A DNA stretch of 64,000 bases from Phialocephala subalpina. Lineage: Eukaryota; Ascomycota; Leotiomycetes; Helotiales; Mollisiaceae. The notes under the pieces were generated by a model. It had not been told where the DNA came from and ran no database searches. It saw only the letters and a list, made by a program, of their open reading frames with translations. Below, one piece after another: positions 48,212-58,839 of this stretch; the stretch's first letter is position 1, and each line of letters starts with the position of its first letter. The translations under genes and the position numbers were made by a program. Where the stretch lies: positions 1,081,227 through 1,145,226 of the forward strand of contig FJOG01000013.1 in the NCBI GenBank assembly GCA_900073065.1. Direction: 5' to 3'.

Positions 48212-49849
48212 ATGTTATCCTCAGATAAATGCGAAGACGATGCCTGCATCGTCCCTGGTTTCCACACTCGTTCCATCGGCACAGCATCTGCGACGACAAT
48301 CGCCTTCTCCACTATTCCGTTTGTCATAACGTTTTTTCTCATCAGTGTCATAGCTTTACAGAAGCTCTTTCCTGTGGTAGCAAGTCTACAATCATCGAAA
48401 TACGAAGAGCATTACCTTCCCAGCGATGCACCTCCTAGTTTGCGACAGAAACATGCAGAGCATAATGCGAAGTCCGGCAGGAGGAGAGTTGTTGCTGTTA
48501 CGTTCTCGGCCACGATCGCTCTGGCGGCGGTGCTGGTCGAGTTGATACTCTGCGAGCTGTCGAATACGTTGAATCCAGCAGCTAGGACATTTGCGTTAAA
48601 GATTGTGGTTCCGACTTTACTATTCTCCCTGGTGGTTCTGATTCCATTCCTCGAATTACAGTCTATTGTTTCTGGATCTGGATGGTCGTTCAAGAGAGAA
48701 AATGGAAGGATACCGAAGACTACATGGGCACTGCAAGGTTGCGGATTCACAATATGGCTGACTGGCTTTTGGTGGTTGGGAAAGGGAGTTCCAGGGACGT
48801 ACATCCACGCCATGGCTTCCCAGCCTGGGAAAGACCTGAATTCGGCATGTCTGGAGCGTGTTGGTATAATTGGGATATCTCTTATGGCCCTGCTGTCAGG
48901 CTTCGCAGCAGTCTCGGCACCATGGCAAACGTTTGGAGCAAAGCAAAAGCCGGTGACGGAAGCAGATGTGAATAGAAAGCAGATGGGCCTTGACGCCACA
49001 AATGATATGCTGGCCGCAAAGCGTAGTCGATTACGTGCTTTGCAACGGAAAGTCCAAGATACACCGACAGAAGGTTTTATGACCAAAGTTATTGGCACTA
49101 TCCGAGGAAGTGGAGACACCCAAGAAATAAAAGCTCTGGAGCTCGAGATATCAGGTCTGGAATCAATGGCAGTCAGTCTCTCGAGCTCTCTCTCCCTCCT
49201 CCAGACCCGACTCGCTTCCAGCCAACGAGCTTCGTCTCCAATGGGGAAAATATTCATCACGCCATTCGCCTACGGCTTCGCCCTCTACTGCGTCTACCGC
49301 ATCATAACAGTCTCACTCACAACCCTCCGTCAAGCTCTCTTCCCCTCTCCCGAATCTCTGTTCACATCTTCCACCACCGACCCCATAAATCGCGTTCTCT
49401 CACTTCTAGCAAAACACGTCGACCCAACTCTCGACCAACTCGCCTGGTCCCGTCAAATATCCTTCCTCCTCTCTGGAATCATCCTCTTAGCCTCGTTCAA
49501 CAGCGTCCTTCAAACTTTCCACATGCTCACTAAACTCTCTCCTTCACTTCTTTACCAGGCTCAAGCCAACCTCGCTTTGATTATTGCCCAGATTTCGGCA
49601 ACGTATGTCATAAGCAGCGCCTTATTGCTAAGGAGTAATCTACCGAGCGAGATGAAGAGTGTGGTTAGTGAGGCCTTAGGATCTCCACTTGAGCCCGGAT
49701 TTGTTGAAAGATGGTTTGATGGATGGTTTCTGGTGGCGAGTTTGGGGACTGCGGCAGGCATTTTTGTGTGGAAGAAGGTTGCTGGGCCTGGAGACTGGGA
49801 TGATTGGGATTTCGAGGGAGATATTGAGTTGGGGCAGAAGAGGTCATGA
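48212..49849 (+). CDS. Golgi pH regulator (GPHR/GTG) family membrane protein
   Basis: A single exon codes 545 residues. Membrane helices cluster in two sets. N-terminal helices lie around IAFSTIPFVITFFLISVIAL, VVAVTFSATIALAAVLVELI and IVVPTLLFSLVVLIPFLEL, plus a Trp-rich TIWLTGFWWLGKG and a further helix ending in GFAAVSAPWQTF. A charged coiled-coil loop (about 255-330, KQMGLDATNDMLAAKRSRLR onward) follows. The C-terminal set includes ITPFAYGFALYCVYRII, ISFLLSGIILLASFNS and a DGWFLVASLGTAAGIF end. The central loop between two helix blocks and the conserved Pro/Trp motifs fit GPHR_N plus ABA_GPCR domains. GPHR proteins act as anion channels affecting Golgi acidification in animals; the fungal role is inferred. 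Confidence 0.87.
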   Translation: MLSSDKCEDDACIVPGFHTRSIGTASATTIAFSTIPFVITFFLISVIALQKLFPVVASLQSSKYEEHYLPSDAPPSLRQKHAEHNAKSGRRRVVAVTFSATIALAAVLVELILCELSNTLNPAARTFALKIVVPTLLFSLVVLIPFLELQSIVSGSGWSFKRENGRIPKTTWALQGCGFTIWLTGFWWLGKGVPGTYIHAMASQPGKDLNSACLERVGIIGISLMALLSGFAAVSAPWQTFGAKQKPVTEADVNRKQMGLDATNDMLAAKRSRLRALQRKVQDTPTEGFMTKVIGTIRGSGDTQEIKALELEISGLESMAVSLSSSLSLLQTRLASSQRASSPMGKIFITPFAYGFALYCVYRIITVSLTTLRQALFPSPESLFTSSTTDPINRVLSLLAKHVDPTLDQLAWSRQISFLLSGIILLASFNSVLQTFHMLTKLSPSLLYQAQANLALIIAQISATYVISSALLLRSNLPSEMKSVVSEALGSPLEPGFVERWFDGWFLVASLGTAAGIFVWKKVAGPGDWDDWDFEGDIELGQKRS

Positions 49850-50876
49850 TGTATATGAATGAATATGATTTGCTCTTCTCGTTGGAGTTTGGCTTTGGGG
49901 CATTTTGGTTTGGTGGTTTGGGCATTGGCTGGTTGGGAATACGAGGCGTTGTGAGCATTATATCGTTACGAAAGACGAGATGGAAAGGCATGGGAGCATC
50001 AAGCATACAGGTACCTTAGTAGTAGGAGAGTATAGCTACTTGTTATAGGCCTTGAGGCAAGCTAACTTGGACAGTTAGCGACCATACACACACATATATA
50101 TATCTTCAGCATCTGCTTTTGCGTGGAAATTCTCTCCGCATCAATATCTCGAACGATGGAGTTGCAGAAGCATGTGCTCCTCAATTCCGCTGCTTCCAGG
50201 CCAATGTCTGAATTGTGGTTGGAGATGTTGAAGTGCAAAAATATCAACATAATGTTCCAGTGGAAGTCAAGAATTATGGCGGCGGGGCAGGACAGAGCTA
50301 GATGCTGCTGGTCTGCCATCTCTGCGGTGTGCAACAAGAATCTCAAAGTCAGGACAATGGATAGGATATCTGAAGGTTTGCTTCAAGATGCGCCCAGCTT
50401 CGATATGCAATTTTCAACATAACTTCGACCTCAATTTTGTTGATGTTCGGCGTTGATGCGCCAGCTTTGATCAATGTCATTGCCTTTTCATTGCTTTCTA
50501 AGTAGTTGCAGTAGAAGAGGGCTGGCTGCGTGCGAGCGAACGAGTATATGTCGCCCCTTCTTGTCAAGTGATGACTTCCAACTCTGCTGATCGCCACCGC
50601 TGCCATTGTCTTGGTCAGCCTTGCATTCTATTTACCTTTGAACTTTTTCCTCGCTCATCTCGAATTTCGCAGCTTTCAGTGTGTTTGCTTGCAAAGAAAA
50701 TCTGGTGCTGCTGTTCTCGCCCCTTCTCAACGTCCCTTCCTCTTGCAGTCGGTCCTGCCCAGGAGACTCGAAACCCGCACAACACCTGCCTCACAGCCCA
50801 CTATGCCTTCCCAATACAACCGTAATTTAACACCGGGCCATCCTCAACACCATCACTCCTTCCCAAAACACCGCAC
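49850..50876. other. intergenic, nothing recognised before the hairpin
   Basis: 3' region of the GPHR gene followed by sequence with only short, motif-free frames. Confidence 0.45.
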
Positions 50877-51059
50877 CTTCCACTCACTCCACAAGTCTAC
50901 CACTACACTGGCCTTGCCACTTATATTCTCGTCCTCCCCCTATGAAAAGGAGCCTTTCTTCTCTTCTTTTTTCCTTTTTTTAGCTTCTTTTCATAGTGCG
51001 AGGACGAGAATATAAGGGGCAAGGTCAGTGTAGTGGGAGACTTGTGGAGCGAGTGGAAG
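50877..51059. repeat. long inverted repeat (72-base arms, about 39-base loop)
   Basis: Left arm 50877-50948 and right arm 50988-51059 pair with 66 of 72 positions matching. The spacer is pyrimidine-rich. It would form a strong hairpin in DNA or RNA. It has no evident transposon open frame; a miniature inverted-repeat element or a hairpin small-RNA precursor are both possible. Confidence 0.88.
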
Positions 51060-52448
51060 TGCTCGGCTTGCTTTACTTCACTCGGCATGGTCGTCGTCGC
51101 CGCTGTCGCTGTCACTGCTTCTATTCAACGACTGGGTGTCTAAAACACGGTCCTGTGGGATGTCCAACCCAGTTGAATCGAAGACTCGCAGTGGTGCTCG
51201 AATGAAATTTCTATCACAAAATCGTCGGTCGGTGGTACTCGATGTTGAGATTCTGTAGTGGGGTGGCGGCCTCAAGTGAGAAGCAATTGACGATGCGTCC
51301 AAATATCAACGAACAGAGACCTGAAAATCCCAAACTTACAAGGAGGGTCTTACGGGCATCAGGATTGGGGTTCAGTCGCTGAATTCTAGGCTGCTGCCAT
51401 ACATGTACGGGTTTTGAGGTCAAATGACCCTGGTCGGTAAGTTTTCCCGCCCTCACGCCCAGAGCTCGAGCATTTCTTCCACAGGATTGAGTATGTGAGG
51501 GAGGAAGGAACGCGAGAATGACTTTCACACCAACAGTACCATCAAAATCTTGCTTTGCAGAAATGCTTGTAACAGGTAGGATGTGTCAATGATATATTTC
51601 CTTAACAGTTGTGAGTGTCTTGAGGTTCCCGCTCAAAACGCCTCTTTTCACCATCATAAAGTGATTCAAGTCTCGTGGGCAGCATGCAATGAGAGGAATA
51701 GTTGGAGCTTCTACACCGAGCTGAGCGTTGCTCTCACATATGTTCATATACTATTGACTGCTTACTTTCATTGGTGTAGCAGCACCGCCTCCAGTAGGGG
51801 AAGCCATCCAAACACTTGATCTTGATCTGGCCTCGACATCTCAACATACCTACCGACTTCAAAGTGCGTCCTGTATACATAATTATTCTTAGCGCACGAA
51901 ACATTCGCTGTCCGGCAGTTCTGCGCCTCAGACATCGCTGACTGGGTGGAATTGAATCCTTTCGCGATGTTTCTCGGACGTCCGCACACATCATCCCCAT
52001 CTTTCGGTTACCGAAATCCACCGACATCTCCCCTTTAAAATCGCTTTCACCCCAAAAATAATCTCATTCTCCTCATTAAACACCAACATCACACAAAAGG
52101 TGAGTTTTAAACCCCCCTTTACTCATTTCACCTTACTAATTGTCGTCCGAACTTCTAGTGGCGTTTCCGCATCAGCTCCGAACCCCTCGGACAGTCACAA
52201 AACAGATCGCACTTCGACTACCAAAGCCTCAGCCTCGTTCCCAACGGTCGGTCCTGCAACAACTCATCTTCCTCGTGACACCGCTACGAAACCCTGTTGT
52301 CGCAACACTAGCTTTTTTCGCAACTCGCTTCTCTGTTTCAGCTTTCAGCACCCCCCCTTATCGTTGCCAGCTTCCTAGTGATTACTAGCGAGCCTGTCAC
52401 ACCCCCTTCGAGCATCGATCTTCGCCAGCAGACAGAAAGATACTATTT
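51060..52448. other. intergenic between the hairpin and the leader repeats
   Basis: No gene is supported. Splice-like signals near 52099 (AAAAGgtgagt) and 52376 (TTCCTAG) could belong to a 5'-leader intron of the small plus-strand gene further right. Confidence 0.35.
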
Positions 52449-52636
52449 GGCTTGGTCAGCCTTGAACCTTTGATACTTACGAAGTACTGAGCGTACTCCA
52501 AACCTCACAACAGCTCCCCGCCCTTCGCAGCTTCCCTTCTCGGCCTGGTCGGCCTTGATCCTGTTCCAACAGCAAGCACTGAGCGTCTTTACGAACCCAA
52601 TTCTTCCTTGATTTTTGAGTTTTGGCCCGGTCGGCC
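52449..52636 (+). repeat. three spaced GGCCTGGTCGGCC-like motifs
   Basis: Variants of GGCYYGGTCRGCC occur at 52449, 52542 and 52624. The first two are followed by similar sequence ending in ACTGAGCG. They precede the ATG of the small plus-strand gene and may be diverged tandem repeats in its 5' leader. Confidence 0.45.
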
Positions 52637-53071
52637 CTTTGTATTAACTTCACTTTCAAAGATCAGCAAGTCAGGAACGAAGCTAGACTAAATGCCTGGT
52701 GCAACCTTTGAATGTAAGAACTCCTTTTCTCTGCCCTCTTTGGTTTCTCCAATGAGTTTGCTATTGCCTTGCTTTTTAACTTGGAGAGCTTCAAATCATC
52801 TTCTCTCTTCCATCTTTCTCCGCAAGCACTGAGCGTCTTTACGAACCCAATTCTTCCTTGATTTTTGAGTTTTGGCCCGGTCGGCCCTTTGTATTAACTT
52901 CACTTTCAAAGATCAGCAAGTCAGGAACGAAGCTAGACTAAATGCCTGGTGCAACCTTTGAATGTAAGAACTCCTTTTCTCTGCCCTCTTTGGTTTCTCC
53001 AATGAGTTTGCTATTGCCTTGCTTTTTAACTTGGAGAGCTTCAAATCATCTTCTCTCTTCCATCTTTCTCC
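52572..53071 (+). repeat. perfect 250-bp direct tandem duplication (second of three)
   Basis: Bases 52572-52821 and 52822-53071 are identical by inspection. Both include the same start codon and splice donor. The right flank (from 53072) is not repeated. Confidence 0.95.
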
Positions 53072-53198
53072 TCGTGGCATTCTTAGTCGTTCATCTTCGA
53101 CTGATAGTGCGTCTTCATATGCTGAACGTATGGAGCAGAAGTGGGTTGAGAGAGTGAAGGATGAGGATGTCAGTTATGCTTGGTTGTGGGTTGCTTGA
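52692..53198 (+). CDS. small protein gene interrupted by the 250-bp duplication
   Basis: A start exon codes MPGATFE and ends at a gtaaga donor (52714). A final exon after TTCTTAG at 53086 codes RSSSTDSASSYAERMEQKW and ends AWLWVA-stop at 53198. This C-terminal piece has good protein character (Ser-rich then charged). The two pieces do not join in frame. The duplicated 250-bp block repeats the start exon instead of supplying the missing middle, so an internal exon seems to be lost. The family is not recognised. Confidence 0.4.
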
Positions 53199-53501
53199 TG
53201 CTATGCTATGACGGACGACTGCTCTTTTAGTTTTTGCTTTTTGGATGTCAGAGTTATAGATTGTTTGCTTTTGATTCTGGATATGAATACACTGACGGAA
53301 TGATGGACTTTCAATTCTTGGTGGAGATGGATTTGTGAATGAAATTGACCCTTCATTTCTGATTGATGTGTTTCAGTTCTTGGGATTCAGAAGAGAGCTT
53401 TGCTCATTCTACAAATGGCTGATATTATCCCTCGATGCCTGTCTAATTCTTGTCTCTTCTTCCAACTCGTGACAGAACCTGGTCCGTACACTTTCAACCA
53501 C
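53199..53501. other. between duplicated segments, no supported gene
   Basis: 3' region of the small plus-strand gene. Sequence continuing into the third duplication on the plus strand is open in places, but it cannot be assigned. Confidence 0.35.
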
Positions 53502-54001
53502 CCTCGCCTTTGCACCTCTTCTCGAAGTCCCAGAAGTTCTGGTACTTCTGTTCTTCGGCATCATCCGCATCTTGCGTCCCAGATTCCTTTCTTCACCAAC
53601 TTGGCTTGCTACTCTCTACATCCGGACCATCTCCTCACAACCAATTCCGCGAAAGACTCGTTTGAATCGCCTTGGCTCAAAATTCAAGGAATCTCGTCAA
53701 GAACATCATCCCTATTCCTGGGCGGCATCAAAAAATCCCCCGGCACCACCTCCTCGCCTTTGCACCTCTTCTCGAAGTCCCAGAAGTTCTGGTACTTCTG
53801 TTCTTCGGCATCATCCGCATCTTGCGTCCCAGATTCCTTTCTTCACCAACTTGGCTTGCTACTCTCTACATCCGGACCATCTCCTCACAACCAATTCCGC
53901 GAAAGACTCGTTTGAATCGCCTTGGCTCAAAATTCAAGGAATCTCGTCAAGAACATCATCCCTATTCCTGGGCGGCATCAAAAAATCCCCCGGCACCACC
54001 T
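53502..54001. repeat. perfect 250-bp direct tandem duplication (third of three)
   Basis: Bases 53502-53751 and 53752-54001 are identical by inspection; four more matching bases at the junction make the exact border slightly ambiguous. The right border coincides with the end of coding similarity in the minus-strand UstYa-like gene. Open frames inside the unit are duplicated by it. Confidence 0.95.
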
Positions 54002-54578
54002 CCTCAGAGATTGCCGGACTAGGTTTAGGCAGTGCAGGTGGTGGAGGCCTTCGACGTTGGCGGGGTAGCCGCCGCCATGGAGGGGGTTGATTTGTACCTG
54101 TGAAGGGGAGAGGCCGGTTCGTTTTGCGTCTTCCACTGGGAGTCTGATACCACGGTAGTTGATGCCGAGGGAATCCCATGCTGCGTCTACTTCTGGGCAG
54201 GCTTCTTGTCTGAAGACGTTTTGTTTCATGAAGGAGCCATTGAAGAGAACTTCATGGTAGTTGTTGTTGACGTCTCTTTGGATTGGAGCTCCAAATGTGT
54301 TAGTTAATAGCCTGCCGAAATGGATTGCCTGACTTACACCAGTTTTGGACATGTTCGAGGCATTTGGCGTTGAAGTTATATGACGAGTGACTTCCTATCC
54401 AGGCTCCGAATCCGATGAGAAAAAGGCAAATGACGGGACTTCCAGCTATGAATACCCATCTTGGAATGCTTCGAGGAGGTTTTCTGCTGAGAGACTCTTC
54501 TTGGGGTAGCAGATGATCATAGTCCTCTTCTCGTTGAGAGTCGTTCTCGGTCTTGCCTTGGAATGGATTGTAAGACAT
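54002..54578 (-). CDS. UstYa-family (DUF3328) protein 3, C-terminal half missing
   Basis: Exons 54578-54338 and 54288-54002 encode a charged N-terminus, one membrane helix (about 42-62, WVFIAGSPVICLFLIGFGAW) and a lumenal part. Landmarks are CPEVDAAWDSLGINYRGIRL, NPLHGGGYPANVEGLHHLHC and CLNLVRQSL. The first HxxHC motif (HHLHC) is intact. The second one, and the rest of the domain, should follow but are absent, because the reading runs into the duplicated 250-bp block and stops after a few unrelated codons. The start chosen (MSYNPFQGK) suits the family; an upstream Met is less likely. It diverges from the Tyr/Gly-rich repeat gene on its right, the same geometry as the other RiPP-like locus. 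Truncation may be artefactual. Confidence 0.82.
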
Positions 54579-56055
54579 CGTGTGAAAAATATGTCTTCTA
54601 GTCAATCTCTTCTAGTCTTCTCAAAATTTGGGGACGCTTAACAATGAAATGAAAGACTTCGCGCCTCAAACTCAGACGAGAGGAAGAGGAAAATGAGAAA
54701 TATCAACTCATTACACCGAGGCTCAGCACCAAATCCTTCAAAATCTTACAATGACTCTTGGCATGACGCACGATGATACTTCACTCGTGTTGATAGCCGT
54801 AAAAGCATTCTGCAGCGCCAAAGAACAACATCCCAAGGTAAATACGAATAATAGCGTGTGGCTGATATGAGGCTAATTACAGGGTTCGGGTAGGGACGTC
54901 GGGGACTGACTTCTCGATGAGATACGAGGAGGTTTTACCCCGCAGCACGTAAAAATGCCCCTCCACGCAAGATTTCATTGGTGCGGTTCGCGAATCTACA
55001 AAAATAGAACAACCTTATTCTTTTGTCAAAGGTTTTTTTGACATCACTTGACAACTAGACAGCAGTGCGGCTCCATGATGAAGATGCGTTGTCAAACATT
55101 TCGAGGCAGGATCGACAACCGAAGTCTTGTTAGCATCGTACTCGGAGGTTCAACCCAGCAAGCAGCATGGAACTCTCGCAGAAGTTCTCGCAGAAGTTTT
55201 TGACGACTGACGTAGCACAACGACCCTGAATACGCTAGATGGGAATCTTCCGGCATCGCTACCAAACTTTACACACACCGCCACAGCTTCTATGCAAGAC
55301 ATGCCTCGATGCTACCTTGCCAGTACTACCATCAGCTGTTGACTCTGCCATTCAGCAGGCCTCCATCATGCAAGGCACTGATCTGGAGCCACTCTTGAGC
55401 TCCAATCATGCAACCCTGCTCTTATTAAGCTTGATATTGTTCGTTTGCAGCATGCATCATTCACAAGGTCGAGGGCCGTTTACTGGACAAGTGGACAGGT
55501 TAACTGCAGACACGAAGACTCCCAATAACTTTAAGTTTCAAAGCCCTCTCATTCGGGCCGGCAGTCAGCACTCAGATGATGTCTCTCAAGCTACTCAAGG
55601 CCGGCTTTGAAGTCACGTAGCATGGTGCTTAGCTCACCATTTCCTCGTCCTCTCATGTATTGCCAGATGCTAGATGTTTTTGGTCGACGTATGTGGACGT
55701 GGATACGAATGTCTACGTGAAGTGTCCTAGAGTACGATACGGGCTCGGCACAGGCATTAGATGAACACTATTTTGGTTCCCAGCATTGGGTCCCAGTTTT
55801 GATGCAGTGCTGGGTACGAATATGGGGAAACCATTGTTAAGAGCTGATCTGAACCTCTGCCAGCGTCGGATTCCATTTTTGGACGTCACTGTCCTCTGGT
55901 AGCTTGGAGCTTATATTTAAAATCTCAATATATATTGCATCCCCTCGAAAGAAGAGTGAAGCATCAGATCACTCATCACTCATCACTCATCAGCTTTCAG
56001 AATATTTTGAGATAAATTTCCGCAAATTTCCATTCCAATTCCACCAGTTTTCATA
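54579..56055. promoter_or_regulatory. divergent intergenic region between UstYa-like 3 and the Tyr/Gly-rich gene
   Basis: About 1.5 kb between divergent start codons. A plus-strand 123-codon frame at 55239 has no recognisable motif. Close to the right-hand gene are TATATTTAAA-like AT-rich sequence (about 55912-55935) and repeated ACTCATC units (about 55970-55990), plausible core promoter and leader. Confidence 0.4.
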
Positions 56056-57178
56056 ATGCGTGTCTCTCAGTTCGCTATCTTGACTGCGGCATCAGTAGGT
56101 TTTGTCGCAGCTGCTCCAGCGCCAGCAGAGTACACAGGATATGGACAATATGGTGCCTATGGACGTACGTCGCACCAGTTTTCCCTCCGAAGGAAGTATC
56201 TGACATCTCGAAGAATATCAAAACTACCCTACCCTATCAACCACCTCCAGTAGCACTACACCAAGTGCGACCCCCACTGGATATGGAAGCTATGGGTAAG
56301 TTCATTCTTGTTCAATTTGCTGCTCCTAAAATTCCTCTTCGCTCCAACTCTTCCCCTTGAAGTAACGTATTATCATACTAACAAGATGAGTTTAGCAACT
56401 ACGGGTCCTACAAGGAGAAGCGAGAGGCTCTTCCTGAAGCTAAGCCAGAAGACTATGGTAATTACGGTGATTACGGGTATGTTTCCTGCTCGAAATCGCA
56501 GATCCTTCCATTCTTTCTATGCTGTCACCACCACGTGACTCTCTGGCACTTGGAGCTTCTTAGAGCTTTTCATGCACGCACAAGGCTAATTAAGGGTGCA
56601 GAAATTATGGACAATATCAGAATTACCCTGGAGGAACTACAACGACTGCACCTGGCCCTACGGCTAGCCCCACACCAGACTGCGACAAAATTCGCTCTGA
56701 CTGCCAGTCCAAACCTGACGCAAATCAAGCAGTTTGTGCCGCGCTCTATGTTCAATGTGCCGGCACTACGAGTGGATTGAACAAAGATCCAGCTTCGGCA
56801 ACGCCCACTGGATATGGATCCTACGGCAGTAAGTAGAGCTCGAATTATGTGAATGATGTCTTGCTGACTTTGAGTTTCAGGCTATGGGGCTTACAAGGAA
56901 AAGCGTGAAGCTGTCCCTGAACCGGCTCCTGCAGACTACGGCAACTATGGGTACAAATTCCTTCATAATTCTCACAAGTACAATGCTAATCGGCACCCAG
57001 TAATTACGGAAATTATCAGAATTACCCAGGAGCGCCATCATCAACAAGCACCTCCACGAGCAGCACCCCCAGTGCCACTCCCACTGGATACGGCTCATAT
57101 GGCAGTATGTGGACTTCAATCTTTCAAGATAATATTCGAAAATGCTGACTCGGAGGTTTAGATTATGGAGCATACTAG
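56056..57178 (+). CDS. secreted Tyr/Gly-rich repeat protein with Lys-Arg sites, candidate peptide precursor
   Basis: Seven exons (56056-56168, 56251-56295, 56396-56476, 56602-56828, 56881-56950, 57001-57104, 57162-57178) give 218 residues. A signal peptide (MRVSQFAILTAASVGFVAAA) is followed by repeating modules: SATPTGYGSYG, then YKEKREALPEAKPEDYGNYG, then NYGQYQNYPGG, each appearing two or three times with variation. Two KEKR sequences are candidate Kex2 sites. A central four-Cys segment (CDKIRSDC, CAALYVQC) interrupts the repeats. Introns fall between modules, most in phase 2, so exons look like duplicated units. The first donor (gtcgca) is unusual; the stronger gtacgt four bases earlier breaks the frame. 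It could be a wall protein or a precursor of Tyr-rich peptides. Confidence 0.7.
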
Positions 57179-58839
57179 CAGGAGGCGGAGGTTGCGGTCC
57201 TCGCTTAAATACTTGCAATGACCGGAATTGAGAAGAAGAAGCTGGGTACGTGGGTAATAAATGGCAATGAATGGGATGTGCATTTGGGCTGAACAGAGCA
57301 TATCGGATGGTACGGGAAAATGATATTTATGATTTTGTTGGAATAGCAGGCATCAGACACTCCTTGAATAGCAATGTATGATTTGAACCATATTTAAATC
57401 GGTGAAATATTTTTGTCCTTTCGAGGTTTGCACACTGAATGTCCTCACTTACCGTCTATCTTGGTACACTTGGCTTCACTCCATTACAATCCATTCGCTT
57501 TATTAGCGTCGTTAACAGCGGGCTTTCAAGTTTGAGGTTGATTCATGGTGCCACCGACGTTTAATGTTATTATGTGCATATATACCTTGGTCTGCGGAAC
57601 TTTTGACTTACCTAAATCGGCTGCCCATTCACTCCATATATCCAAATTCAACACCACTGCAGACTCTATGCCTCGCTTGAACAAGTCCCCGATTCCGCAA
57701 AACTTCTAGATGCCTCAAATATGAGCTGCTCGCTAAGCGACAGCCAAAATAAAACTCAAGCTAAAAAAAAGAAGGAAAATTTGAAGGACAGAAAGAAGAA
57801 GAAGGGCCAATTGAGCAAAATATCGAACTCGGAAGGCAAAAAGCTAATCAGCTTTATCTACTATTGGGCTAGTAGTCGAAGCTCCTTTTGTTGGTCGTTT
57901 GGCGTGGAGGTTCTGAACTTCGCGGTTGGCGGCGTCTTCAACTCGACTTTAGCTTTAAACTTGGCGAGCCCATGAACACCATCGAGTTGAATGGAAGGAA
58001 AGTGCTTATTTAAATCTATACATGCCATGTAGAGATCCGGGAGGTAGAACGTCGTGGTTGGGTGGAGTTGCCGGAAGCGAGGCGGGACCCATTTTCGCAA
58101 CGCCGGCGAGCTTCTTCAACTTCAAGATATCTTGACATTAGATTCGGATAAGAGGCCAAGGATTCAACGCTCGAGAGAGCTTGGAACTTTCGCCGACGCC
58201 ATGTGTGAGTATCTTTGGGCATTTTCTTTCGTTACAAAATTCGTCAGTCAGGAGAGAAGAGGGGAAGGAGCTCAGGAGTAGTAAGCTCTGCCAAAATGGG
58301 AGACTACGACTGGAAACTACCTCATTTCGCGAAACACAACCGCCAAATTTAAAGCGTAAAGGTCGTGTTTCGGAAAAAACACAGAAAATTGGTTTTGATG
58401 ATTGACTTAGAGTATTGTAGAACTTCTGTATTAAAAAAGTAGCCAGCTGCTCCAAGCACTGATGATATGCCTCGTGACCTCAGTCATGGAATGATGTTGT
58501 TGTACAATATAGTCCCGGCCTTGAACTCCGTATTCCAGCCTTATTTGACCGGTCCTGCCGCCCAACAAAGGAGACGTATAAATGAGTGTGCTGTTTGTGG
58601 TATCAATCGATGCCACAAGAAATCTGTGGTATCGTGAGGCAAAATTATAAAATGCAAAGACGCCTGCAATGCCAATAACGCGTATAAACACCTCCATACA
58701 GTCTGAAGCCTTGAACCCAACTCCAGTAACTCTCGAAGAACCAACCTTAAAAGCATCCTTTTTGCCTTCTGTGCGTATTCGGTGGACTCGCTCTTCCCAG
58801 TCCTTCCTCGAAGTTCGTGTTTTCAAATATATCCCTGCT
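57179..58839. other. intergenic, no supported gene
   Basis: 3' region of the Tyr/Gly-rich gene, an A-rich stretch around 57760-57810, and overlapping short frames on both strands without motif. Confidence 0.45.

Noticed and set aside
48412..49260. 282-codon minus-strand frame
   Set aside because: Lies antisense within the GPHR coding exon, whose membrane-helix pattern is clearly the real frame.
50877..51059. Terminal inverted repeats of an autonomous transposon
   Set aside because: The loop is only about 39 bases and has no open frame; no target-site duplication could be recognised.
53402..54090. Plus-strand open frames of 116-172 codons across the third duplication
   Set aside because: They consist of the same 250-bp block translated twice and run antisense into the UstYa-like gene; no domain seen.
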